Below are positions 1 to 10,909 of a stretch of 64,000 bases of DNA, one piece after another (position 1 is the stretch's first letter; the number at the start of each line of letters is the position of its first letter). The notes under the pieces were generated by a model, which saw nothing but the letters and a program-made list of their open reading frames with translations, was not told where the DNA came from and made no database searches. Source of the DNA: Trissonchulus latispiculum (lineage: Eukaryota; Nematoda; Enoplea; Enoplida; Ironidae); assembly GCA_030248195.1 (NCBI GenBank), contig JASAND010019944.1:1-64000 (forward strand), written 5' to 3'. The translations under genes and the position numbers were made by a program.

Positions 1-501
1 GGAAAAAGATTGGTCGTGTTTTTGCAAAAACTACATTTTTATGATAGCAGCCTACGCGATAGCGGTTGGAAGACGATCGTGCGTCGGATAATTAGCCCCT
101 ATGAGATCTTCAGATCGATGCCCTTCAGTTTGATCTTACTGCTTGCATAGTTCAAGAAATGATGGATTATTTGATTTCTGCAAAAATAACAAGCTTCGAC
201 GTCAAAACAAGAAAATCTTCTATATCTCACGGTAGAGAAAAGCTAGAATGTTGCTTTAAAAAGCAAAAATATGAAGCTCGACGAGATCTTTCGAATGAAT
301 ATAGTCATAGCTCTGTAGCTGCTGCCAAAGTTTCATAAAATGGGAAAAACCGCCCTGACCGGAAATCTCGAATTTTTGAATCCGGATTGAGCGGAGGGTG
401 TTAGAACGCTAAAAGAACGTATTTCGGAAAGTTTCGTCAAATTTCATCTTGATTTACGCAGCCAACCAACAATATGTGTCCAAAAGGAATCACCACCTTA
501 A
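1..501 (+). mobile_element. TTAA-flanked MITE, right part (left end off window)
   Basis: The right end reads GGAATCACCACCTTAA (TTAA at 498-501). The interior matches, in the same orientation, the complete copy at 45534-46497, including the stretch from about position 8 that recurs near 46010. It lies inside the Bel/Pao gag fragment, whose reading frame breaks exactly at the TTAA. No transposase is visible, so the element is non-autonomous. TTAA duplication fits the piggyBac or Kolobok superfamilies; the GGTGGTGATT terminus does not decide between them. Confidence 0.8.
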
Positions 502-915
502 GCATTGTAAGAGGTAATCGAATTTTTGCTTGATGTTTAAATCTGCACGTGAGTTTATATTGGCATCGAATGAGTCCCAAAAGTTAGCCCAAAGTAGTCT
601 ATCCCCTGAGAAACTTGGGAGCTGTAGCTTAGGGAGAGATGCGGTTCTTACCGTATTATTAGCAGTAGTCAGCGTAGAACGTACTTGATCCGACCCGCTG
701 TCAGAGCGAGATGTGTTATCTCTATCAGTAGTTGAGTTTAGTTGCTGTATTAGTAACCGCATGGTATTCATATCTTCCCGTCTGTGAGACTCCATTCTTT
801 CCAAATCCTCACGGTGTCGCCGTTTTGCTGCTTGCTGCTGTTCGTTTTGATTTTGCAGTAGCAAAAGAATCAGTTGCGTGGTATCTGGAGGTGTTGAGTG
901 CTCCATGTCTTCCAA
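502..915 (-). pseudogene. Bel/Pao-type retrotransposon gag fragment
   Basis: The minus-strand ORF (about 140 codons) has a glutamine-rich, charged N-terminal coiled-coil-like part. It then has the segment LPKLQLPSFSGD, followed by WANFWDSFDANI and a QKFDYLLQCL stretch. This is the DUF1759 signature found at the start of Pao/Bel gag-pol polyproteins. The homologous part runs off its frame at position 501, where the TTAA element (1-501) was inserted, so the rest of gag and all of pol are absent here. No LTR was identified next to it. The gene would have encoded the capsid-like part of a retrotransposon polyprotein; it is certainly broken now. Confidence 0.75.
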
Positions 916-1261
916 AATTGGTCTAGTCTTTTTGCAAGAGCCATGTGATGCTTTATTTAGACATCTGACTTTGACTCCAGCACAAAGATGGATCTTCAGG
1001 GGTCTCGTCGCTGGAAGTTAATCCTAAGCGCGTCGGGGAGTAAATAAGTTGGTTGGTTGTAAAGTCGGCGTGGAAATATTGGATCGCAATCGTCTAACTT
1101 GAAGGGATTCTGGATCACAGCGGCAAGCGTCAACCAACTGCTCTCTCGTTGCTCTAATGTTTGCAGTAAACACAGCAATTCGGGCAGAACAGCAAACGTT
1201 TACAAAACAAATCCAAGACTGAAGGTGAACTTTTCCAAATTTATAAGGTAAAGCCGTTCCC

Positions 1262-2700
1262 ATTGTCTTTGTAGTGCATAAATATAAACATTTTGCAACT
1301 TTCTAGCTCAGATTGTCTTCAGACACTGAAAAATATGCCTTGCTAGCCAAGACCAGCCAACGGCCGGCCGGTTACATTTTTCGGCGGCAGGCTGCCGGCC
1401 GCTGCGTTCTAAAACACTATATTCAAGTTGTACATCGGACTTCAAAGGTCTCAAATGTACAACTTTAGTGACAAATTTCAGTAATGTAGTACATCACTGA
1501 GTGCATGTTAGTGATGTAGTACATCACTAAGACATTTTCAGTAAATCAGTACGTTTATGTTTGCTTCCTGTCTTTGTGCTATAAAGGGAGAAAAGTTACA
1601 GACTGAAGACCTAAGGCTATTGAAAAGATCTAATTCGAGAAATTAAAACAATAGAAGGAACAGATTACTGTAGGATAATTTTGAAAACTAAGTTTGGTTA
1701 AAGCATTACACTGTTTCTATTTAATAAATGCTGTAAATTTTTCGCTCTTCCAAGACTTAACTGTTTTAAGCTAAGTATTTTTGCGGTGACCTGAAACGTA
1801 TTGTAGATTTATTGCAGGTTGCCAGCCCTCTCCAATTTTAAAATTAAAATGAAAAATGGTGAACCTTTTTATCAGCCGCCAACCTAGCTAAACTTATCGT
1901 TATCTTTATGTTAAATTATCATTTTAATACTGGAAAGAAGAAAAGAAACACAAAAGTTAACTACTAAATTTACGTTTAAATAAGTTTAAGTTCTTGTTTA
2001 AAAGTTTGGCAATGTGAAATATATGCATTGTTTAACGTGATAGTACCACTACCGGAATTTCCTACTTAATTTTTCCGTGGATGAAGTAATCTTGACAAAA
2101 CATTGGTGAAACACGTTTTATCTTTGCACAAAGTTTTGGTGTCAGCGAGTAAATAATCGGTTTGCTACCGTCATGGCTTTGCGCATGCGCAAATAATTAA
2201 AATTTTATTTAAGCCTGTTGAATTTAAGAAGTTGAATCATCCCTCAGTTTTTTAGGGGACGGGGGATAGGGAAATTGAGTGATGCGGATGCCTCCTTCGC
2301 AAGTTCAGATCGTAAGATTGCTACTGGACTGGAGGCCCTCTCGCACAGCACAGATCAGTTTTTCACACTCTGTGGATTTTAGAAAGATTTCAGAAATCTG
2401 TCTTTAGACGAGCGACTTCTCTGTATTCTTGAATAAAATCAAAAATGTTGCAACAATATGTACTTAAATCAGACTAAATCATCTTACAAACAGTCCCATC
2501 CTTTTACAGATAGAGCGCTCAAGCTTCAAACACTTAATAAGCCACCTTTTTTGTTTTTCTGCTCATAATTAGGCATATTAATTAATAAGTGTGCTCCGTA
2601 GGCTAATGACGACCAGTCGGCTTCTGCCATGTAACGGTTAGGTAACAAAAAGCTGATAAGACCAGAGAAAAATCCAGCAGAGGCAAGCAGGTTTAAATCA
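1262..2700. other. Intergenic repeat-rich stretch, no gene seen
   Basis: No convincing coding region. It holds a GGCCGGCC-rich patch at about 1358-1402 and a near-perfect 23-nt palindrome at about 1508-1530 (TTAGTGATGTA on one arm, mirrored). A related imperfect copy lies just upstream near 1474-1497. The rest is AT-rich sequence I could not assign. Confidence 0.5.
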
Positions 2701-2708
2701 GTTGCTTA

Positions 2709-5682
2709 TAGGCATGGGCATGGGTAGTCGGGTACCCGACGGGTCCCCCTTCGGTACTACCATTAGATAAAACAGGAAAAAACCGGATAAATCTGGATCA
2801 AGCAGAGAGAAAATTTTTGGCTCAGAATATTTTTAACCACCCAAAATGTTTGGCTAAGAAAATTTATAACCACCGAAGATTTTTCTTTTTATTATAAAAT
2901 TTAATACCATTAAAAGATACTATAACAGAAAAACGAAGTAATGGGAAGAGGAATTAGTCCTGGTATTTTTCAAACATTTTATAATTTTCTATTTTTAGAT
3001 TTGTTTTAAAATATTAAATTTAACATGCTCTAATAATTTTTCTTTCTTTAAACTCCTGTTGTAGCAATATGCGGAAGTCGATGAATTAATTAAAACCTAA
3101 AATTCACAAGATACAAACAAAACTGTTCGCATCAAATTAGTGACTTTTGCCACAGCTCTGCGTTGTTCTCTAAACTGTAAGTAACAATACCAATTACCAT
3201 TAGATGGTGTCAATAGTGACTGATATGATCTTGAAAGTTTAGTGATTCTATTTAATGCCACTGTAAAGTTGGAAAGGTATAGCTAACCAAACTTTACGAG
3301 TCGAAACTGTGCGGAGATGGAAACGACGAACCTGGAGGAGAGGTTCCAGTCGACCTGGGCAGGATCTCGCCAAGAAATTTGAGCCTAAGTGACACCTAAC
3401 GAACGGAGTCAAACCGCCGATGAAACACAGGCAAGACCTCAATAATGTCAACCATTGTTACACTTTAAATAAAATAAATACACGCTCAGTGAATATTTAA
3501 ACTACCTAAGTCTAGTCCTCGCTCAGAACCCTACCTACCGAGTATGCTAATAAAACCTACACTAAAAACAACCTAACGGGTCAGTAATTGAGACCGCATT
3601 TAATGAAGGACAAAGCAAAGTGGGCGACCCCCGAAATAATACAGAGTTGCATCACAAATTTTGACAAAAGAGCATTCGTAGAAAAGGAACAAGTAGCAGC
3701 ATTTAAAGAGGACAGAGTATAGAGACAAATTAAATTTAAGCCAAACTATTTAAAGACCCTCAATAAACATACCGAACAGAATATACAATACAATTCCACT
3801 CCCAAAATATAAACCCACCAATACGATTAGAGCTCAAGAATTCCCTAAGCCGTCACGGCTGAAACCAACAGGAAGGGTAGCATCACAAAGTTTTACCTAA
3901 AAACAAGTTACCAAATATTTTCACACAAATAAAATAAGGCACAAATAAATTTCTAGATTACCCACAAGGTCACCTTGGAGTATTAAAATCAAAATAAAGA
4001 CACAAAATTCAACTTACAAACCAAAAGAGAGAAGGTACAAAAGCCAAACATTAAGGTGGGCGATAACGGAGCAAATACAATTGGGACGTCCGCACGCACG
4101 AAAGAAACAGATAAGACTGACTGGTTTTGAAAAGAGAAGGCTGGCGAAAGACTTGGTGAATTTTGATTGGCTAATTTTGAGACCCTCTCAGAGACGCGAA
4201 GCTCTCAGCGCATACAGCAGACAAAATACAAGCGAGCAGCGCCACTTAGCAACTAAGTGGGCTGAATAGAACAAGCTATTTCGACATAGAAAGTAATAGA
4301 TTTCAAAACAATTTCACACCAAAATTACACGAGACACATTTCACTCTTAAATTAGCAATTTCATAACATTTTCACATCAAAATCAACACACTACAAATAT
4401 ATACCAAACTCACAAAAAGGACAGACGCAACGTCTCCTTATTACACCACATCGTCAATTCTAAAGTAGAAAAGCTTCCTTTGCTAATGCCCAACGCTCAT
4501 TAGCTTTCAATTTTTGTCATCTTTAGCTGTTTCTAAACTGAATTCTGAACTCACGAAACGCTCCCAGATTGTTTGAACATTCATTTAACCACGTGTTGAG
4601 CATACGAGCTTTTGGATGATTCTTTTTTATGCGCACGCCTTAAGTGACTGAGAAAGTTTATCCAAGTTGAGGGGATAGTTACTTTGACTTTCCTCGGATA
4701 CAGTGGGATCGTAATCACAATAAATGAATCTATTTCAAGGAATTTAATTTTGTAAACTTTAGTCTTGTAAACGAGTAATTAAAATTCTAAAGGACTTTCA
4801 CCTCTCATCAGTTTTACGTTTAGTACGTTACTCCAAAAGCAAAAGGACAGCGAGAGGAAAAGGAAATTGGAAAGAAGCAATTGTTGTCAGGTAAAAAATT
4901 ATAAAATTAATCTAAATGGAAAATGTAAACACTAATCTCTACACATAAGTCAACTTACTTTTTAAAATAAAATTCCAAATGCCTTTTTCTGTCACTAAGT
5001 GCGCTTAAAATCTTATACATATTTGTTGTCAGTAAAGTATAGTGTCCGATCGCAAAAAATGTAGTTTTTTTATCCAAGATATTTTATTTTTACATGGTTT
5101 CATTAAGAAATTACGTAAAAGGAAACGAAAAGATACTACGTAAAACTCAGTACTTCGTGCAGGTTTTGCTTGTTTGCTGCCTTTTGTGCTGGTCCTATTT
5201 CCAGAGACAAGCAGCTGAAGTTAGCCAAACTTTGTCTGCTCTTACAATCCAAATATGTACTTTTTAAAATTTGCTAACATTTGAAGGTTAAAGGAAGCGA
5301 ACAGCACAACGGTGGTACGAAACTCAGAAAATTGCTGATCTGAGCGCGGTTATAAAATAAAAACCAATGTCGCCTGCATCAGCATCAGGTTCTGATACAG
5401 TGACAATTAATTGAAAGTTCTTATAATCCATTTTAAGTCTCTAAAACTCCTCTAAAATAACTTAGGTTAAAATCTATCCAATCTAAGCTCAATTGTGAAT
5501 AAAGACCCCTGAAAAAAGTTAAATTTCAAAATGGCCAAGTCCGAAAATGGTTTAAAAATTTCTCGGGTTCCCGGAAATGCTCAGGTACCCGAGTACCCGG
5601 GTAGTATCGAAATTACCCGACAAATGGCTTCGGGTAGTACCGGGTACCCGGGTCCAAATTTCTGAACCCGTGCCAATGCCTA
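2709..5682. mobile_element. hAT-like element with GGTACCC word arrays, copy 1
   Basis: The ends are TAGGCATGGGCATGGG on the left and GTGCCAATGCCTA on the right, flanked by an exact 8-bp duplication GTTGCTTA (2701-2708 and 5683-5690), as made by hAT transposases. Just inside each end are repeated GGGTACCCG words (2738-2760 and 5582-5655). The interior is about 1.8 kb of AT-rich non-coding sequence plus a 1184-bp inserted solo LTR. A second copy starts at 48807. No transposase ORF is visible. Confidence 0.85.
3262..4445. mobile_element. Solo LTR inserted in the hAT-like element
   Basis: This 1184-bp segment starts TGTAAAG and ends TTATTACA. It is flanked by the 4-bp direct repeat CCAC (3258-3261 and 4446-4449). 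The copy of the host element at 48807-50147 lacks it and reads straight across at about 49396, giving an empty-site control. TG...CA ends and a 4-bp duplication indicate a solo LTR, probably Gypsy or Bel class. It has no credible ORF. Confidence 0.8.
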
Positions 5683-5690
5683 GTTGCTTA

Positions 5691-7268
5691 GTAAACTCAG
5701 TGTATTTTTAGGAAAAGGCAATTCATGCTGCTGTGTGGTCGAACAAATTTGAAGTCTTACACTTTACCTATTTAATATTAATACAGCCTAACTTTATCTT
5801 CGTATTTAAAAATTTTAATGTAAAAGTTAACTCCAAATTTGAAAACAACAAGCTGATTGTTGACTGTAATGCTTTTGTTACCTTTGCTGTTTGAACGTAA
5901 ACTGTGAACAAGCAATGACTTGTACATGCGACGTCACATGCGTGTTTAACAACAAACTTGAGCAAAAGGTGAAAAACTGGAAAAATTTGTCGTTGCTACG
6001 TCACAGTCGAAATGTTAAACGTTAAGAGCGAGTAGGAGTGTTAGTTTTCTCGGCGTTTAAAGAATTCTCTTGCAGTTCACCTACAACACTTGTAATGGAA
6101 TCAGTTCAGTTTAAAATACTTATTTTGCGCAGATTTTCAATCCTATGCAAACCGTTTTTTGCTTCTCTTGGTATACCCTTTCTACTACGTTTTGGCACAC
6201 TTTTTTTTTAAAAACGCACTTTAAAAGACACAATGACAAGTATGTACACCGAACTTTTGAGCTTCTCGAAGTGTTGAGTAACAGAACATTGCTGGAAAAA
6301 AATCTTTCCGCCATCGGCGCATTTTGATAGCGTTTACAAAAAAGGTTAAGCAGATTTTAGTTAAATTTATTTGATATTTTTTGAGGAGAAAAGTCACGCA
6401 CGAGTGGGCTAAACTAAACTAAGAGATAATTTTAACTTTAGTCTACTAGTCTCACTTACTTTTCCTATAAGAGCCTAGCAGTATTGCGTCCCTTTTTGCT
6501 GTTTGCGAGGGGGCGAGTTCAAACAGATATCAAAACTGTGCCAAATTCAAAAGTAAGTGGACTCTGCTACCCCAGATCCTGTTCAGTGAGAGTTTTTCTA
6601 CAATTAGTGCGCGCCTCCGTGTGCTTTATTGGCAACAAGAGGAAAATCCTGCCAATTTTAGAGTTAACAAAAACTTTTCCCCCTTTCCCACTCGTACCCC
6701 TCTTCAAGCCTGATCATTTTCAGATGCCCACAGGCGCAATTCATCAACATATTTCTTCAGAAGTTTGGTTTGTAACAAGAGTAACTTTACACTTTTCATG
6801 CCATCTATCTATCGTTACTATGTTGCTGTGCTGCAGTAGAAATTATTGAGGATCTCCTGTCGGCTGTCATACGCTGGAACACAAATTGCGATAAAATGTA
6901 CACTGCGAATTCTTTTTTTCCACGTACTGTCATGCCAACCTATTAAACACTCGAAACCTGCTTTGTTGAGGAAGTTTTTTCTTTTGAAATCTTGATGCGC
7001 AATTTGAAGTTGGGTAGGTCCTTTTCAGTGAATGTGTATACGCACGCAGCTACTTGACATGCTAAAATGACCTATCGATCTCACACTTACCCTGAAACTA
7101 CATCAAAAAGTTTAACAATAGCTGCGGAATAGCAGAAGGCTAAGTCTGAATTTCGAAAGGAATCAATCCCATAGTTAACCTTCTGTTATTCTGCTGCTAT
7201 TCTGGTATTCTTTAACGGCGCAGTCCAGCAGCGACTATTTTATAATTAATTAACTAACTGCACGACAT
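5691..7268. other. AT-rich intergenic stretch, no recognised gene
   Basis: Several short ORFs occur on both strands, the longest being 121 codons at 6484-6849 (+). None has a motif I recognise or a supporting start context. No repeat boundary was found. I consider this non-coding or decayed sequence. Confidence 0.4.
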
Positions 7269-7618
7269 CAAGAGTACATAATACACAAGACTATGATAGC
7301 TGGAATACTCTATGTATTATCATTTTTACACCTTTGGACCCTCTCCACGCTAACGGCTGAACCCCCCCCGCAAAGATGTACGCTCACTCGATCTATGCTC
7401 CTGTGTTAAAGCACGAAAACGCCAGCACTACGTGCGCAAGGTTTGTGTATGTTTTGTGCTTAAGAACACGCGCAGAGCGGGCAAATTTTTTTGACGTGAT
7501 GGGTTCAATTTTGGGGAAGGGTCAGCCATTAGCCTGCAGAGGATGTGTAAGGAGTATGTGTGTTTTAGCTGTCATAGAGTATGTCAGCTGTCATACTCTT
7601 ATATATTATATACTCTTA
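7269..7618. mobile_element. CAAGAGTAC-family MITE, decayed copy
   Basis: The left end is CAAGAGTACATAATACA; the right end ATACTCTTA is a mutated version of the mirror. The interior repeats features of the copies at 30186-30931 and 62430-62783: a run of C before a purine-rich patch, then an inverted half. The flanking 7-bp duplication is no longer intact, which fits an old insertion. Confidence 0.65.
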
Positions 7619-7693
7619 ACAAGCAGATCTAGCTTCCCAAGGGGTTAGCTTTACTTCAAGATTCTATTTTACACACTTTTCAGGTCGTTCACT

Positions 7694-7949
7694 CAGAGTT
7701 GGCTCCGGGTCCAAATTTTCGGACCCGGCCCGAACCCGGACCCGTTAGGCCGGACCCGGATCCGCCCAGACCCGGATCCGGATACCCGGTTCTGAAAAAG
7801 AATCAATTTTCATTTCAAACATTCACTGCATTTTTAAATTTCACTGCAACTTTACTACTGTAATAGCCCAGTCGCGAACAAAACCTGTGATAACCATTAG
7901 GTTAACTTATTTTACGCCTCAAGACAACCCAGACCCGGCGCCAACTCTG
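7694..7949. mobile_element. hAT-like MITE with ACCCGG word array
   Basis: The 256-bp element starts CAGAGTTGGCTCCGGGTCC and ends GACCCGGCGCCAACTCTG, an imperfect inverted repeat. The flanks CGTTCACT and TGTTCACA agree at 6 of 8 positions, as expected for an aged 8-bp duplication. An array of GACCCGGA-type words fills 7705-7790. No ORF. Confidence 0.7.
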
Positions 7950-8059
7950 TGTTCACAGTCGTTCGCTCGTTCGTTCGTTCGTTCGCTTCACCAAATCATT
8001 TGATTTAATTTTACAACAATTTGTTTGATATTTTTAGAAAATTCTATATCTGATTGAGC

Positions 8060-8641
8060 ATGTCTCGCTCTTTGTGTACTCCAGAAAAGATTGTCGCTTT
8101 TTGGATGTCCAATCTTGGACAAAAAGAGGGTTTTTTGGAGAAAATTAATGAATTAAAATCGCTCTGTGAAACGACATACCAGGATGCCTCCTGCGGGAAG
8201 CTTTATAAGTGGGTGGAAAGCCCGCAGTCGGCCTTAGCTCTAGTTTTGTTGCTTCACCATTATCCCAGATACGTCTACAAGGGATATCACAAAGCATTTG
8301 CAACGGATCACCTCGCTCAAAGCTATGTCCAGAAAACCATCGATGAAGGAGTTGATACTCAGCTTTCGGTCAAAGAGAGGGCCGTTCTTTACATGCCGCT
8401 TGCCCAGGCCGAAAACATTGACCTAGTCAAGCAGGCCATCGAATTATACAGCCAGCTTGATTTGAAGGAGTGTCTGGAAATTATCCGGGAAGAAAACAAA
8501 ATTCTGAACGAGTTCGGTCGTTACCCGTATCGAAATTTCGAAATGGGCCGAAAATCTACCGAAGAAGAAATCGAGTTCATCAAGAAGATACCAGCGAACA
8601 CAAATTGGAACATGGATAGCTTAGGAATGTTAAGTGCCTAA
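8060..8641 (+). CDS. DUF924 family protein, intronless and complete
   Basis: A 193-residue protein starting at the ATG at 8060 and ending in TAA. It is colinear with the DUF924 family (PF06041): an N-terminal FWMSNLG segment near residue 16, a CGKLYKWVESP segment near 50, the block LALVLLLHHYPRY with a following KAFATD near 65-85, and a PLAQAEN segment near 115. The family is alpha-helical, related to TPR-like folds, common in bacteria and present in some eukaryotes; its biochemical role is not established. The length is near the family's usual 180-200 residues. There is no signal peptide or membrane segment. An ATTAAA at 8732-8737 could be the polyadenylation signal. The gene has no introns and retrotransposon-like surroundings, so retroposition or transfer from bacteria are both possible. 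The frame is fully open, suggesting a functional gene. Confidence 0.85.
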   Translation: MSRSLCTPEKIVAFWMSNLGQKEGFLEKINELKSLCETTYQDASCGKLYKWVESPQSALALVLLLHHYPRYVYKGYHKAFATDHLAQSYVQKTIDEGVDTQLSVKERAVLYMPLAQAENIDLVKQAIELYSQLDLKECLEIIREENKILNEFGRYPYRNFEMGRKSTEEEIEFIKKIPANTNWNMDSLGMLSA

Positions 8642-8731
8642 AGTATCACGGTCTAAGCAATTGGCAATCTTTCTGGCAATTGGTTAAACGATATACCATA
8701 TTCGTACCAGCAAATTATTGATTGATTATAT

Positions 8732-8737
8732 ATTAAA
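8732..8737 (+). promoter_or_regulatory. Possible polyadenylation signal for the DUF924 gene
   Basis: ATTAAA, the common variant hexamer, 91 bases after the stop codon in an AT-rich 3' flank. Position and strand fit; there is no independent support. Confidence 0.35.
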
Positions 8738-8879
8738 GCGTTATCATGAAATCTAAATCACTGGCTAGGGTGGGATATTACTTGAAGCTTATCTGAGTTA
8801 GCGAAGTCACACGCTCAAGAGATACCATTAGAATAGGATGGAAATTCATGCAAAGCTTAAAAAATTGAACCGCAATCCT

Positions 8880-10098
8880 TAGAGTTGTGCCAGGGCCGTG
8901 AAGCGGGCTTCGGGCTCGGGCCCGGCCCGAGTTCTCTGTTGAGCCCGGTCCGACTCGGGCCGCTCGGGCTACTCGGGCTGTTCGGGCCGCTCGGGCCTCT
9001 CTGGCTTTTCGGGCTATTTGAGTAGTTGTCATTGCTGAAAATATTGAATTTTTCGTTGTGACTCTTGGCTTCCTTTGTCCACACACACACACTGTTTGTT
9101 GTCTTCTTCAGTGCTTAACATGTATACATACATACATATGAGAAGTGATATATTTAAAGCAAACTATATATATGCAGACAAGCTTAGAACATAATTCTAC
9201 TATCCAAATACTACAAGCAAGCATGTTGCCAAGCATGTTGCAAAATGCTTAACTTCATACAAGTTTTCACTAGCTGTAACAAGTTATGAATTAATTAGTG
9301 GCAAAGTGTCTTCAAACAAACATTTGTTAAATTCAAAAGGAACTATTTTATAGTTGCTCTCCCTGCGGCGGCAGACAAACCATGGTGTGGTACAAGGAAG
9401 CTAACAAGTAAAACTTTGCCAATTTCCCACTTTTTAGTCAGTGGACAATTGTGTGTAAATCTGCTAAATATAAACTGTGTGAGAGATTTATTTTTTATTA
9501 CTTTTTTGAATGATTCCATGCTTAACCAAAAATCTTACAATCCACAAGATATATAAGCTTTTACAGCACAAGTGTGTGGTTACAAATTAGTGCTCAAAGC
9601 ATTATCTGAAAATTATGAAATGAAAACTTTTAACAGTAGTAGTGCTCAAAGCATTATCTGAAAATTATGAAATGAAAACTCTTGACAATAGCTAATGTTG
9701 CACATGAACTTACAGCTAATCGAATCAGGAAAGTTCATTTTGGGTTTAAATAGTAATAAAACTACTAGCGCAAACCGAATGGGATTTGAGCCATTTTTGG
9801 GCCTCTCCGCAGCTGTCGGACTATATTTGGTGCAATTGGGCCGCTCAGACAATACTCGGGCCGCTCGGGCTGCACTCCGGCCGCTCGGGCCGCGCTCGGG
9901 CTGTTCGGGCTCTTCGGGCCGCTCGGGCTCCTCGGGCCGCTCGGGCCGTGAATCGGGCTTCGGGCTCGGGCCGTGAAGCGGGCCTCGGGCTTCGGGCCGG
10001 GCTCGGGCCGGGCCAGCCCGGGCCGAAGCCCCGCCCGAGGAGGTTGGTTGGCCCGAGCCCGAGCCCGGCCCGAGAAATTTCTTAACGGCACAACCCTA
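8880..10098. mobile_element. hAT-like element with CTCGGGC word arrays
   Basis: The ends are TAGAGTTGTGCC and GGCACAACCCTA, mirror images with one mismatch. CAATCC occurs just outside both ends, consistent with an eroded 8-bp duplication. Arrays of CTCGGGC and GGGCTCGGG words occupy 8893-9010 and 9840-10075. The 830-bp centre is AT-rich and without a credible gene. The ORFs crossing the arrays are low-complexity translations. Confidence 0.75.
9589..9683 (+). repeat. Tandem duplication of a 46-bp unit
   Basis: The stretch beginning AGTGCTCAAAGCATTATCTG occurs twice in a row with a few changes at the junction, inside the hAT-like element. Confidence 0.75.
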
Positions 10099-10484
10099 CA
10101 ATCCATAGTAAATCTGTAATCGCCACACACACACACGTCTATACCTAAGAAACCTCAACCTAAATTTATACACTTCGTATCTTCTGTGAATTTTGAATGG
10201 CAGCGTTTTAAATATCAATCCAGGAGTAGACTCAGAATGAAGAATGTTGCAATGAACAAAGATAAGCGTATAGGATCAAATCTCATGTCCAGTTTTACAG
10301 TTTTCCCCCATAGTGCCAATCCCAGTTGCTTTAGTGTTAGTTGCTTGAGGGGTAGTGCCATGCCAATTTTGTACTAGGTCCACAGTATGGCACTGAATAA
10401 TTGCATATCGCAATTACCCGAGGTTCAGGCAAGGCTACTGCCGGAGCAGAAGTGACTGCGCTGCTACGATCGCATCGTGTACAC

Positions 10485-10795
10485 TAGAGATGAGCATTTC
10501 GGCCCGTCGGCCCGGCCCGGCCGGGCCGACCTCCATTGGTTAGCGGGTCGGGCCGGGCCGGGCCGGGAAATTTTTTAACTGCGGGCCGGAGCGGGCCGAA
10601 ACGGGCCGGATCAGCTCTAGAAAATGTTGTAAAATCACTAAAATTAGCTACACATTTACTGATTCTGTTATTTTATTGCAAAAGTTAACATTTCGTAGCA
10701 TAATTTAGCCTCTCAATCTTGCATTGAAGCCTTTGAAATAATATTGTTAGCAAAATTTTGGAATTTTTCTTTTGGCGGGCCGGGCCGGGCCGGCC
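10485..10795. mobile_element. hAT-like MITE with GGGCC arrays, left part
   Basis: It starts TAGAGATGAGCATTTCGG, as the complete copy at 41888-42343 does nearly exactly, and follows that copy through the GGGCC arrays and the AT-rich centre. It stops at about 10795 inside a GGCC array, where the GCGTATTTATAAAATG minisatellite sequence begins. The right part is not found in the window. Confidence 0.75.
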
Positions 10796-10909
10796 GCGTA
10801 TTTATAAAATGTACAGTTGGTTCGCGCAGCAAGAAAGTGTACAGCGTATTCGCGCATATTTTCAAAATGTACATGTGATTCGCGCAACAGGAAAATGTAC
10901 AGCGTTTTC
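10796..10909 (+). repeat. GCGTATT/GTGTAC minisatellite (27-bp class)
   Basis: Tandem units of about 27 bp alternate AAAATGTAC or AAAGTGTAC with TTCGCGCA. It is a diverged version of the arrays at 39596-39738, 42654-42790, 58868-59020 and 61780-61948, which form ends of other elements. It begins directly after a GGCC array, as those arrays do. Confidence 0.7.

Noticed and set aside
4081..4269. 62-codon ORF in the solo LTR
   Set aside because: Basic low-information sequence with a non-ATG start and no domain.
9695..10136. Long ORFs rich in Arg, Gly, Pro, Ala on both strands (also 14589-15146, 42099-42432)
   Set aside because: They are translations of GGGCC or CTCGGGC arrays in transposons; all frames stay open because the words lack stops.
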